A stretch of DNA of 20,010 nucleotides from a candidate division KSB1 bacterium (GCA_022566355.1 JADFJB010000091.1:1-20010); one strand, 5' to 3'. Positions 1-7,203 are shown, counted from the first letter of the stretch. Numbers and translations are program-made. The notes: generated by a model from the letters alone, not told the origin.

Positions 1-129
1 TATATACACGAGTGCCATTAAAAGCACGACTTGGAATGCAATAGATACGTAGGGGGTTTTATATTTAGGATGAATCCTTGCAAATTGCACAAAGAATAAT
101 TTATCTTCTGCTATTGACATTAATACGAA
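1..129 (-). pseudogene. Fragment of an APC-family amino acid permease
   Basis: Read on the minus strand from about 129, the frame gives FVLMSIAEDKLFF, then FARIHPKYKTPYVSI and the start of a hydrophobic segment, and runs off the left edge. The 'AEDK/G-L-F-F, F-A-K-I-H-P-K-Y-K-T-P-Y' block is the cytoplasmic loop typical of APC-superfamily amino acid transporters, where it lies well inside a roughly 450-residue protein, before one of the late membrane helices. Here two stop codons (TGA at 130-132, TAA at 133-135) directly precede it, and nothing permease-like is visible further upstream. It is therefore most likely the 3' remnant of a decayed gene. It could instead be the 3' side of a frameshifted gene whose front has been lost to recombination. 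The family call rests on about 40 residues. Confidence 0.55.
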
Positions 130-132
130 TCA

Positions 133-586
133 TTAGCGGTCTCCTATAAACAAAATAAACCTACCTCCAAATATATGCATCCTTACATGAGATAGGTTCC
201 AAACCTTAAGCGAGCGTCCTTGCTCAAAGTAGGAGCTATGACATAAACTATATGTCCACAGCCTAAGAAAGATCAGAAAAGGAGCAGGAAATCCTGGATC
301 TGTGAATGTGACAACATTATAAAGACTTGCTATGAAAAAGTCAAGGGAAAAGTTCACTCTATTGCCAAAGTGTGAAAAGGGAAGGATGAATTGAGAGTTC
401 TAGCCTCAAATATGGTCTTGCGATTTACCCGAAAAGTCCGTTAATTTGCTGTCGCATAATGCCGTGCACAATGAAAAGTGATATGGGATCGTGGCTCTAT
501 CTCTAAATGCTTTCACAGTAATAAATATTCAATTATCAAAAGGTTTTTACGAAAAAGTGGTAACGTTTTGGTAACATTTTTTTATT
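133..586. other. Stretch without a credible gene
   Basis: No reading frame here resembles a known protein. A 74-codon frame on the minus strand (133-357) overlaps a strong promoter-like sequence and has no family features. The stretch holds the sigma-70-like promoter at 316-344. At the right end is a short direct repetition around 558-580 (two GGTAAC units each followed by T-rich sequence). Nothing else is seen. Confidence 0.5.
316..344 (-). promoter_or_regulatory. Near-consensus sigma-70 promoter
   Basis: On the minus strand TTGACT (339-344) and TATAAT (316-321) are separated by exactly 17 bases: 5 of 6 and 6 of 6 matches to consensus at optimal spacing. Transcription would start near 309 and run left. 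The first thing it meets is the broken permease frame below 129, after a leader of about 180 bases that contains a GGAG followed by ATG (126-146 region) opening only a 10-codon frame. It may be the surviving promoter of a lost gene or drive a small RNA. It is seen by sequence only. Confidence 0.5.
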
Positions 587-588
587 CC

Positions 589-615
589 AAAAACAAAAGC
601 CTGAATAAATCAGGC
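589..615 (-). terminator. Rho-independent terminator of the tRNA
   Basis: On the minus strand a perfect 6-bp stem (599-604 with 610-615, GCCTGA/TCAGGC, 5-base loop) is followed by TTTTGTTTTT (589-598). It begins 22 bases after the tRNA 3' end, in the right orientation to terminate that transcript. Confidence 0.75.
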
Positions 616-636
616 CTAAGTTATTGTTTTTTAAAG

Positions 637-710
637 TGGGCCCTACAGGACTCGAACCTGTGACCCGCTGATTATGAGTCAGCTGCTCTAACCAACTGAG
701 CTAAGGGCCC
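637..710 (-). tRNA. tRNA with anticodon CAT, probably tRNA-Ile2 (lysidine-type)
   Basis: The minus strand folds as a complete 74-base cloverleaf: 7-bp acceptor stem beginning GGGCCCT, D arm with AGTTGGTTA loop, anticodon stem GCTGA/TCAGC with loop CTCATAA, 5-base variable loop, T arm ACAGG/CCTGT with TTCGAGT, and discriminator A (637). The anticodon is CAT, so it is either elongator tRNA-Met or tRNA-Ile2, whose C34 is changed to lysidine by TilS. In E. coli TilS prefers C4-G69 and C5-G68 in the acceptor stem, whereas elongator tRNA-Met has U4-A69 and A5-U68. This tRNA has C at positions 4 and 5, which favours Ile2. The 3' CCA is not encoded (the next bases are CTT), so it must be added by the CCA-adding enzyme. 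Confidence 0.93.
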
Positions 711-722
711 ATGAAAATTATG

Positions 723-774
723 ATTCCCGCTGAACTTGCGCCCATACGTTTTTAATGGGTAAGCATGCGGGAAT
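723..774. repeat. Imperfect inverted repeat with GTCATTCCCGC-type end
   Basis: ATTCCCGC at 723-730 pairs with GCGGGAAT at 767-774, and inner segments (CTTGCGCCCAT, AATGGGTAAG) continue the pairing imperfectly around a short loop. The outer end reads GTCATTCCCGC on the minus strand, similar to the repeat units at the far right of the window. It lies between dnaG and the tRNA. It is probably a dispersed intergenic palindrome, and the tRNA promoter must lie in or just after it. Confidence 0.5.
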
Positions 775-885
775 GACAGATTGGATGTTAAATTGTCCAT
801 TGTCCATTGAAAAATTTGAACCCTCAATAATATGACATTTCGCATGGATTTGCAATGGTTTTTTGGGGGTTAATGTTGGAGATTA

Positions 886-2685
886 TCATTCATTTTCCGT
901 AACAATAAATTCTTTGCGTTTTAACTCCATTTCGATCTGTTTTAGATGATGGTATTGTTCATTCAGTTCGCGAAGTTCCTTGCCATCGCCGAGATGCAGC
1001 CGAATTGCTTCGCGCGCCGTTTGAATTTTTTGCTGTAAATTGCCAATTTTAATCAGCCGTATACAATCCGATGTCCACTGCTTCAAGGTTTCATTGGGTT
1101 CATCGTCTGCCTCTTTCATCATTACATTCACGATGAAATTCTGCATACCGGACGATTCCACAAAGTCAAGGACATGCTGCTGGTTGACTTTACCAGTCTT
1201 CACAAATTGTTCATAAATCTGTTCCAAAATAACCTGGTTTTGTTGATCTCGAATTTCAGTCACTTCCAAGCTTTGATAAACAGATGGAATAATGTGGGGA
1301 TAACGAAGAAGGATCTCAAGCAAATCCCGTTCGGCATGCATTCGGCCACTGATGATTTCTTTGGGTTGGGGTTCGTCGCTTTCCAATTTGCGGACCTGGC
1401 GTCTTTTCTTGGCAACGGCTTTAAAGATGATGGTTTCGTTAACTCCCAATCGTTTGGCAACATCTTGAATGTATAAATTTTTGGCCACTTCATCTCTAAT
1501 CTCAGCTATACTTTCGGCCAGTACGTAAACCAGTTCCGCTTTTCTTTGCGGTGTATTGGTTGGTTTAATGGAAGTAAACGCATAAATCTTGAAATCAATT
1601 AGCTCTTTTGCATGGTTTATTTTATTCCTGAGTGAATCGGCACCTTGGGTCTTAACAAAACTATCCGGATCTGTACCTTCCGGTAACTCTGCAACTTTAA
1701 CATGTAATCCCTGGTGCATTAAAATATCTATACCACGCAAGGCGGCATTAGCGCCGGCTAAATCGCCATCATAAAGGATATTTACATTTGGTGTATGCCG
1801 TAAAAGCAATTGAGCTTGCTCCTGTGTCAAAGCCGTTCCTGATGTCGCCACCACGTTTTTGACCCCCGCCTGGACAAGGCCCAGCACATCTGCATAGCCC
1901 TCTACTAAAATTGCATTTTCATCTTTCCTGATCGCTTCCCGACTTTGGAACAGGCCAAATAGAATTTTGCTTTTCCGGTAAATTGCAGTTTCCGGTGAAT
2001 TGATATACTTTGGCGCATCCGGTACATCTTTAAATATTCGTCCACCGAAGCCAACAACCAATCCGGATAAATTGTGGATAGGGAACATGATTCTATCCCG
2101 GAAGCGATCATAGTAGCCGCCGCGATTGTTCGGAACGATTAAGCCAACCGTTTTGAGCTGGTCGTTGGTGAACTCGAATTTCAAAGCTGCTTTAATCAAG
2201 TTGTCCCAGCCTTCAGGCGCATAGCCGACTTCAAATTGCTGCAAAACCGCTTCGTCGAAACTCCGATCTAACAAATAATTTTTGGCATCTTTGCCGGTCT
2301 CACTCCAAAGTTGATCCTGGTAATATTTTGCCGTGAATTTAGTCAAATCGTATAATGCCAGCATTTCTTTTTTGCTGGACTCGTCTTCGCTGCTTTCGGG
2401 AATTTCGATATTCATTTTTTGAGCCAGGAATCGCACGGAATCAGAAAAGGAGATATTTTCAATCTTCATAATGAACGAAATGGCGTTGCCGCCTTCGCCG
2501 CATCCGAAACAGTGGAAGATCTGTTTTTGCTGGTTTATCGAAAAGGATGGCGTTTTTTCTGTGTGAAAAGGACAGATACCAAAGTGATTTAGACCCCTCT
2601 TCTTTAAGCTGACATAACCGGATACGATTTCAGTGATGTCGGCGGAATTTCGGATGTCTTCGATGATGTTGGCTGGAATACGCAA
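886..2685 (-). CDS. dnaG: DNA primase DnaG
   Basis: This primase synthesises the short RNA primers for the lagging strand and works with the replicative helicase DnaB. The 599-residue product has the full domain order. The N-terminal CHC2 zinc finger has ligands C38, H41, C59 and C62. The RNA-polymerase core includes RDRIMFPI (197-204). The TOPRIM fold has its conserved glutamate in VEGYAD (E262) and the metal-binding aspartates in YDGD (306-308). A C-terminal region from about 440 binds the helicase. Length is normal (E. coli has 581). The start is a TTG at 2683-2685: a TAA lies two codons upstream in frame, and the encoded MRIPANIIEDI matches the usual start of the family. No clear ribosome site precedes it. 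Unlike the common rpsU-dnaG-rpoD arrangement, rpsU is about 5 kb upstream and no rpoD follows. Confidence 0.97.
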   Translation of the reverse strand: MRIPANIIEDIRNSADITEIVSGYVSLKKRGLNHFGICPFHTEKTPSFSINQQKQIFHCFGCGEGGNAISFIMKIENISFSDSVRFLAQKMNIEIPESSEDESSKKEMLALYDLTKFTAKYYQDQLWSETGKDAKNYLLDRSFDEAVLQQFEVGYAPEGWDNLIKAALKFEFTNDQLKTVGLIVPNNRGGYYDRFRDRIMFPIHNLSGLVVGFGGRIFKDVPDAPKYINSPETAIYRKSKILFGLFQSREAIRKDENAILVEGYADVLGLVQAGVKNVVATSGTALTQEQAQLLLRHTPNVNILYDGDLAGANAALRGIDILMHQGLHVKVAELPEGTDPDSFVKTQGADSLRNKINHAKELIDFKIYAFTSIKPTNTPQRKAELVYVLAESIAEIRDEVAKNLYIQDVAKRLGVNETIIFKAVAKKRRQVRKLESDEPQPKEIISGRMHAERDLLEILLRYPHIIPSVYQSLEVTEIRDQQNQVILEQIYEQFVKTGKVNQQHVLDFVESSGMQNFIVNVMMKEADDEPNETLKQWTSDCIRLIKIGNLQQKIQTAREAIRLHLGDGKELRELNEQYHHLKQIEMELKRKEFIVTENE

Positions 2686-2885
2686 GTTTTAGTAATTGTT
2701 CTTTTGAGCTTTATTTTATAGTAGATTATTAATTCAAAATTAATCGTATTGTATCAAATTGTGGAGTTTAGTAAGAACTCATTAATTTAGAATAATTCCC
2801 CTTGAACAGTGTCAAGTTAGTGGAATCTTAAATGTAATGTTACTTTGAGTTTTACATTAATTTGTTAGAATCCTGCCAATTAATT

Positions 2886-3080
2886 TTATAGCAAACCAAT
2901 TTGCCTTTGCATTGAATTTATTGATATTAATAAAACTTCTTTAGGCTCACCTTTTGAAATTCTTTCTTTCAAATTATCTAAAAAATCGTTTAAAAGCCTT
3001 TCAATGCCTGCTTCGTGATATGCCTTAACAAATTCCGGATCTTTCTTTTGCTCATTAAATAATTTATCAAAATTAGTCAT
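2886..3080 (-). CDS. Small antitoxin-like protein next to a HigB/Gp49-type toxin gene
   Basis: This 64-residue acidic/basic helical protein begins MTNFDKLFNEQKKDPEFVKAY. The 'F-x-E-Q-x-K-D-P-E-F' motif is common at the N terminus of HigA-type antitoxins paired with HigB/Gp49 toxins. The XRE helix-turn-helix that normally follows is not recognisable here; the protein ends after KEVLLISINSMQRQIGLL. Its ATG (3078-3080) overlaps the TGA (3077-3079) that ends the continuation of the toxin reading frame, as ATGA, so the two genes are translationally coupled or once were. It is either a short non-HTH antitoxin or a truncated one. The family call is inference from the motif and position. Confidence 0.5.
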   Translation of the reverse strand: MTNFDKLFNEQKKDPEFVKAYHEAGIERLLNDFLDNLKERISKGEPKEVLLISINSMQRQIGLL

Positions 3081-3484
3081 TTTATACCCGTTTTATATTG
3101 GTTTTTCAAATCCTTGGCTTTTTCAATCTCTTTTCGAGGAGTTTTTTGGCTTTTCTTAATAAACCCATGAGTTATTACAATCTTAGTTTCTATTTTATAG
3201 AAAACAATATTCTTGCAATCTTATTTTGCCAATGAAGTTCTAAGTTCAAAAATGCCATTTTTCAAATACTTTGATAAACTTTCTTTTATTGGTAAATTTT
3301 GATTTTTAAGTTCTATGAAATAATTGATTGTTTCAAAGATTCTCGCTCTTTTCCTTCCATGGAGCTCTTTTACCCATAACACAATAAAGTAGGAATTGTT
3401 AATAGTTTTACAACAGTTTTGTATGGTGTTAGGAAGCATCCAAAAATATAATGAAAATTTTAATAAATTATCCTTCCTTAACAA
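3077..3484 (-). pseudogene. HigB/Gp49-family (RelE-like) toxin interrupted by an in-frame TAA
   Basis: The frame opens at 3484 (or more plausibly at the ATG 3437-3439) and reaches a TAA at 3221-3223. After that single stop the same frame continues for 47 more sense codons to a TGA at 3077-3079. The part before the stop carries LWVKELHGRKRARIFETI and LSKYLKNGIFELRTS. The part after carries KIVITHGFIKKSQKTP and REIEKAK-like KEIEKAKDL. Together these are the canonical blocks of the phage-derived Gp49-like/HigB mRNA-interferase family ('K-L-x-x-G-I-x-E-L-R' and 'H-G-F-x-K-K-x-Q-K-T-P'). The stop separates the ELR block from the C-terminal catalytic strands, so the truncated protein should be inactive. 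The first ~30 residues match the family poorly, so there may be further damage at the 5' end. The antitoxin-like gene follows with an ATGA overlap. Confidence 0.8.
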
Positions 3485-3514
3485 TATAATTATTTTCGTT
3501 TGTGATTCTCAATC

Positions 3515-4195
3515 CTATTTCTTAAAATGAACAATGGTCACACCCACATCACCTTCGTTCCATGCGCCAGCATGATGATGATTAATTTTAGAGTGCATTT
3601 TGAGATAGGCTGTTACCTTTTTTCTTAAAGCGCCGGTTCCTTTGCCATGAATGATCCTAGCCTGTTCCAAACCCACCAGGTATGCCTGGTCCAGGTATTT
3701 TTCCAAAACCGGTTGTGCTTCGTCCATTGTCATACCGCGCAGGTCTACTTCCGTTCTAAGGCTCTCAACAAATTCTGTCGATGGAACATACAATTTTTTC
3801 TTACGATTGTCCTTTTTCCTGGTGATTTTTTTAAGAGATTTTTGCGGCAAACGGAGTTTGATATCTCCGGCTTCAAATAAGACCAGTCCTTTGGCATCAA
3901 TTTCCGATAGGACACAACCTTTGACTTTCATCTCAAGCCATTCGGCTTCGTCACCTTTTTGGGGCAGCTCTATGATTTTGCTATCGGAATCGGCAATTTT
4001 CAATAACTGCTCATCGATTTCTTTTTTGATATCAGTAATACTCGAACGAGCTTTTTTTATGCTTTCTTTTTCTAATTTTGCTATATTTTGATAAAAATTA
4101 CTGAAGTTGCTTCTTGATGCTCTCACCAAGGGACTAAAAACTTCAGCTAAAAACTTTTTTAAATCTGAAAATCTTCTATCCAATCTTTCAATCAT
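3515..4195 (-). CDS. mutS2: MutS2 C-terminal part (Smr endonuclease domain), separated by a frameshift
   Basis: These 226 codons are the rear third of MutS2. They contain a helical stretch (1-65) that continues the coiled coil, a small beta-rich segment with VKGCVLSEIDAKGLVLFE (91-108), and a C-terminal Smr domain (about 149-226) with DLRG (151-154) and HGKGTG (183-188), the nuclease-associated motifs. The frame stays open upstream of the apparent ATG to about 4264, giving LNFAAINIESIAQEKETKVK, so the true junction with the ATPase part is between about 4244 and 4266. No ribosome site precedes the ATG at 4193-4195. If translated alone it would be a free Smr protein without an ATPase. It belongs with the 4245-5927 entry; joined, they give a protein of about 800 residues, normal for MutS2. 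Confidence 0.9.
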   Translation of the reverse strand: MIERLDRRFSDLKKFLAEVFSPLVRASRSNFSNFYQNIAKLEKESIKKARSSITDIKKEIDEQLLKIADSDSKIIELPQKGDEAEWLEMKVKGCVLSEIDAKGLVLFEAGDIKLRLPQKSLKKITRKKDNRKKKLYVPSTEFVESLRTEVDLRGMTMDEAQPVLEKYLDQAYLVGLEQARIIHGKGTGALRKKVTAYLKMHSKINHHHAGAWNEGDVGVTIVHFKK

Positions 4196-4244
4196 AATTC
4201 TGTTTTTAACTTTTGTTTCTTTTTCTTGGGCAATTGATTCAATA

Positions 4245-5927
4245 TTAATCGCCGCAAAGTTTAATCAATCCCTCAAGTTCAGTTCTTTTCAATTCATTTT
4301 CAGACAACACTTTGTGGTAATGATTCAATTTATGTTCCAGATCCAGAATGAATTTCTCCAGCTTGCCATGTTCTTTGCCAACTAAATCTCGTGCTCTGCG
4401 AATTGTGGTTTCGGGGATGCCAAATCGCGATGCAATTTCGAATGCATAACTGCTTCCCGGAATCCCCATCTGAAACTGGTAGGTCGGAGTTAGGGTTTTG
4501 TCGTCAAATGCCATTGAACCATTTTCCACACCCTCCATTTCAAAAGCGAACGATTTCAAGGCGCCCTGGTGAGTCGTTACAATGATCGTTACACCAACTT
4601 CCTTCATCAGTTCGAGGAATGCCATCGCCAGAGCCGATCCCTCAGCCGGGTCTGTCCCAGAGCCTATCTCATCAATTAAAACCAGGGAGCGGGAGGATGA
4701 ATGATTAATGATATCCGTCAATCGTTCCACATGGGCGGAAAATGTAGACAAATCTTGTTCTATGGATTGGGAATCGCCAATATCTACAAAAATATGGTCG
4801 AACACAGGGAATTCGGATTTGCCATCAACAAAAACGGGAATACCGCTTTGGAACATCATGGATGACAATCCAATGGTTTTTAAGGCGACCGTTTTCCCAC
4901 CTGCATTGGGTCCGGTAATAACCAATATTTTTTTGTTTGAATCCAACTCCAAATTTAGAGGTACTACTTTCTCTTTTTTGCCATGTTTAATAAGAAGTAT
5001 GGGGTGATACCCATCAAAAATCTTTAACTCATTTGCATTTATTTTAGGGACAACCGCATTCCAGGTAACGCCAAACCTTGAAATAGCATAGAAAGCATCA
5101 AGTTCCGACAGTGCAGCTAAACTATCTTGAATAACCGGCAGTTGTTCTCTCAGCATGTTTGTCATTTGTAGCAGAAGTCTTTCAACCTCACGTCTTTCAT
5201 CTATTTGAAGCTCACGAATTTGGTTATTCATGTCAAAAATTGCTGTAGGCTCGATGAACAAAGTGGCGCCGGAAGCAGACCGGTCATGGATAAATCCTTT
5301 GATTCTGCCTTTGCAATCGTCTCGTAACGGAATAACCAACCTGCCTTCTCTCAAGGTGATTAAGGATTCACGAAGGTAATCTTTATTCTTTGCTATTATA
5401 TTAGATAATTTTCCCCGAACTTTTTCTTGCTCTCTTCGAATCGTTTTTCGCAGCCGGTTAAGTTCCGGAGAAGCATTATCCTTAATTTCTTTTAGTTCCC
5501 AATCAAAACTATCCTTAATTGGTTTTATTACGTTCGGCAAAGAAGCAATTGCAGAAAAAAATTCATATAATTTGGAATATTTCTCCTTGCGAGAATTGAA
5601 GTAACGGTTAATTTTGTGTGAAACTTCCAATGTTTGTCCGACAGCAACTAATTGTTCGATTGAAAGCGAACTGCCTGCCAGCGTAGCTTGTTCTAATTCT
5701 TTACGTATATCCTTCAACCCGTCGATTGGAAAAGGATCATCGAATTTGATCAGCCCCATCATTTCTTGAACCAGGTTTAATTTCTTGTGAATGACTTGTT
5801 CATCATTGTTCGGTTCAATGACTAAAACACGTTCTTGCCCCAAATTAGAAGTAGCATATGATGCGACTTTTTCAAGAATAACGTCGAATTCCAGAGATGT
5901 GCTTAGATAATTAAAATCAGGAGCCAT
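4245..5927 (-). CDS. mutS2: MutS2 N-terminal part (clamp and ABC-type ATPase), truncated by a frameshift
   Basis: MutS2 is a MutS-like ATPase without the mismatch-reading domain; in other bacteria it suppresses recombination or acts on stalled or collided ribosomes. Numbered from the chosen ATG (5925-5927, MAPDFNYLS...), the 560 residues contain the helical core/clamp region and then an ATPase with Walker A GPNAGGKT (339-346), Walker B LVLIDE (415-420) and the switch TTHQG (about 451-455). A coiled coil follows and ends abruptly in KLCGD at a TAA (4245-4247). The coiled-coil and Smr part continues in the +1 frame (see 3515-4195). An ATG at 5988-5990 in the same frame would add 21 residues and overlap the cvpA-family gene. 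The downstream ATG gives the usual family N terminus and sits 17 bases after the cvpA stop. The ATPase itself is intact, but the clamp's return strand and the Smr domain are cut off. Confidence 0.92.
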   Translation of the reverse strand: MAPDFNYLSTSLEFDVILEKVASYATSNLGQERVLVIEPNNDEQVIHKKLNLVQEMMGLIKFDDPFPIDGLKDIRKELEQATLAGSSLSIEQLVAVGQTLEVSHKINRYFNSRKEKYSKLYEFFSAIASLPNVIKPIKDSFDWELKEIKDNASPELNRLRKTIRREQEKVRGKLSNIIAKNKDYLRESLITLREGRLVIPLRDDCKGRIKGFIHDRSASGATLFIEPTAIFDMNNQIRELQIDERREVERLLLQMTNMLREQLPVIQDSLAALSELDAFYAISRFGVTWNAVVPKINANELKIFDGYHPILLIKHGKKEKVVPLNLELDSNKKILVITGPNAGGKTVALKTIGLSSMMFQSGIPVFVDGKSEFPVFDHIFVDIGDSQSIEQDLSTFSAHVERLTDIINHSSSRSLVLIDEIGSGTDPAEGSALAMAFLELMKEVGVTIIVTTHQGALKSFAFEMEGVENGSMAFDDKTLTPTYQFQMGIPGSSYAFEIASRFGIPETTIRRARDLVGKEHGKLEKFILDLEHKLNHYHKVLSENELKRTELEGLIKLCGD

Positions 5928-5944
5928 TAGAATGGTTGTTGCTA

Positions 5945-6547
5945 TTACTGGTTTGGGTCCGGAGATTGTTTTCTCAAAGTTTCCAACCATTTCAGCGCAT
6001 CAATATTGATGTCACCCGAAATGTTGGTAAAACTTTGTCTTAATTCTTCGTAAAAATCTCCAGCAATGGGTAATGATTTTGTTAATAGATCGAATACGGC
6101 AGGCGCTATTTGTTTCGCCGGTTTAAACAATAAAGAGTCATTAAGTTCAGTTCGGAACTGGCCGCGAAAAGGAAACAAAGAGATCATTAGGACGATAATA
6201 CTTACAATTATCGATCCTTTTAACAGACCAAGAATACCGCCGGCTATTCGATCGACCCAGCCCAGGGCTACCATGCTTAAAACTGAGCGTATGAGCTTCG
6301 CAGCCAAGATAAATCCCAAAAACACCACAAAGAAAATAATCACTGCAGTCAATAGAACTGCAGTTTGCGGGGAGAGTGCAAAAAAGCGTAGAAGAATTCT
6401 CGATAAATCATCCATGAATTGAACAGCCAAAATTAAAGCTACACTAAGGCCAATAAGTCCTGCTATTCCTCGTAAGAATCCACGACTAAATCCCCTCACA
6501 ATAAAAATTAGTAATATAATGATGATGATTAAGTCGACTAAGTTCAT
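5945..6547 (-). CDS. CvpA-family inner-membrane protein
   Basis: This 200-residue protein has four hydrophobic segments (about 3-22, 26-45, 60-85, 107-130) and the family's N-terminal signature, MNLVDLIIIIILLIFIVRGFSRGFLRG. A typical 'W-x-D-R-x-x-G-x-x-x-G-L-x-K-G' block (WVDRIAGGILGLLKG, 117-131) precedes the last helix. CvpA was found through colicin V export in E. coli and in other bacteria is linked to envelope homeostasis; the molecular role is not settled. The C-terminal 65 residues are soluble. It lies directly upstream of mutS2, an arrangement seen in many bacteria, and probably shares its transcript. No clear ribosome site is visible. Confidence 0.88.
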   Translation of the reverse strand: MNLVDLIIIIILLIFIVRGFSRGFLRGIAGLIGLSVALILAVQFMDDLSRILLRFFALSPQTAVLLTAVIIFFVVFLGFILAAKLIRSVLSMVALGWVDRIAGGILGLLKGSIIVSIIVLMISLFPFRGQFRTELNDSLLFKPAKQIAPAVFDLLTKSLPIAGDFYEELRQSFTNISGDINIDALKWLETLRKQSPDPNQ

Positions 6548-6630
6548 TTGGTATATTCAATCATTGTAACTTTCAAGAAACTTGAAGTTTCTCATATAAA
6601 ATTAGGTTCGTCGCTTTTACGAATCTCTGC

Positions 6631-6663
6631 CACTATTCAGCCATTAGCTATTTGCTGTTGGCC
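6631..6663 (-). repeat. Imperfect terminal inverted repeat, downstream copy
   Basis: On the minus strand this reads GGCCAACAGCAAATAGC and then TAATGGCTGAATAGTG. It resembles, in the opposite orientation, the element at 7019-7039 (GCCAATAGCTGAACAGCTACC on the plus strand). The two flank the broken S23-type gene; the first bases of this copy overlap that gene's last codons. The similarity is partial, so the pairing is tentative. Confidence 0.4.
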
Positions 6664-6984
6664 TTTAGTTTACTGATGAGATTGTTACTCATTTTTTGTT
6701 CACTATTTAACTGATCCATAATCACTTAACCATCTTTTGTTGGGATTAAAGATAGTTCTTCAATGATGACTAATTGAGTTTCCAATTCAAATGATGAACC
6801 TAAAGCAATTTCTAAAAACCGTTTGAAATCTATTTGACTGTTTCGGCTACAACCCTCGGCAATATTTGATGGTATAGATACAGCCGAACGACAGATTTGA
6901 CTTCTTAACCCGTATTTCTCTTCAATCGGAAGCCATTCTGCCAATACCTTCTTGCCAAATATTCAGAGTCTTAAAATTTCTCAC
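6648..6984 (-). pseudogene. S23-type four-helix-bundle protein, broken by deletion, frameshift and TAA
   Basis: Three pieces of one small gene can be read on the minus strand. A GTG at 6982-6984 opens VRNFKTLNIWQEGI, the usual N terminus of the four-helix-bundle (23S rRNA intervening-sequence, S23/IVP) family. After a frame change near 6945, LPIEEKYGLRSQICRSAVS and IPSNIAEGCSRNS follow, the family's central signature, ending FELETQLVIIEELSLIPTKDG at a TAA (6726-6728). The same frame then continues with VIMDQLNSEQKMSNNLISKL to a TAG at 6648-6650, as family members do. About 14 residues of helix 1 that normally join the first two pieces are missing. The function of free-standing members is not known. 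They are often found in multiple copies in Bacteroidota-like genomes. Short inverted repeats flank it. Confidence 0.85.
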
Positions 6985-6997
6985 TAAATTTTACCAA

Positions 6998-7013
6998 TCC
7001 CGAAGCGTCGGGA
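6998..7013. repeat. Short perfect palindrome
   Basis: TCCCGA (6998-7003) pairs with TCGGGA (7008-7013) around AGCG, 14 bases upstream of the dead S23 gene's GTG start. It is GC-rich in an AT-rich setting. It may be part of the same intergenic repeat family as the flanking element at 7019-7039. No T-run follows on either strand, so it is not a terminator. Confidence 0.45.
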
Positions 7014-7018
7014 CAATT

Positions 7019-7039
7019 GCCAATAGCTGAACAGCTACC
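7019..7039 (+). repeat. Imperfect terminal inverted repeat, upstream copy
   Basis: The plus strand reads GCCAATAGCTGAACAGCT then ACC. It is the counterpart of 6631-6663 in inverted orientation, so the two elements enclose the S23-type pseudogene. The similarity (GCCAA, TAGCT and AACAGC words) is partial. Confidence 0.4.
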
Positions 7040-7094
7040 AATCTTTTTATAAAACAACATTGCTATTAATTTGTATTTCAATTTATAATCAATT

Positions 7095-7136
7095 ACAAAT
7101 AAAAAAAGTGAAGTTGGCGATTTGCCTCATTCACTT
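7095..7136 (-). terminator. Rho-independent terminator after yqeY
   Basis: On the minus strand AAGTGAA-type arms (7130-7136 with 7106-7112) form a 7-bp stem, extended inside by GGC/GCC after three mismatches. A run of seven T and then ATTTG follows (about 7095-7107). It closes the rpsU-yqeY unit about 70 bases after the yqeY stop and separates it from the genes to the left. Confidence 0.75.
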
Positions 7137-7203
7137 AAAATTGTTTTTATTGTCTGATTTAGACAAATTTAGAACCTTATTGGATGAAGATCATGAACCA
7201 TCC

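Noticed and set aside
133-357. 74-codon minus-strand frame next to the permease fragment
   Set aside because: It overlaps the strong promoter-like element, has no ribosome site and no family resemblance; composition looks like translated non-coding DNA.
478-663. 61-codon plus-strand frame
   Set aside because: It runs through the tRNA terminator and into the tRNA on the opposite strand.
3221-3223. TAA in the toxin (and TAA at 6726 in the S23 gene) as a reassigned sense codon
   Set aside because: dnaG, tonB, HIT and other intact genes here end at TAA and have none inside, so TAA is a normal stop; both affected genes carry signs of decay.
3651-4091. Long plus-strand frame of 146 codons
   Set aside because: It is entirely antisense to the Smr part of mutS2 and has no family features.
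4244-4268. Programmed frameshift in mutS2
   Set aside because: The overlap ATT AAA CTT TGC has no heptameric slippery site, no rare pause codon or stop at the shift position and no obvious stimulatory structure; mutation or sequencing error is simpler.
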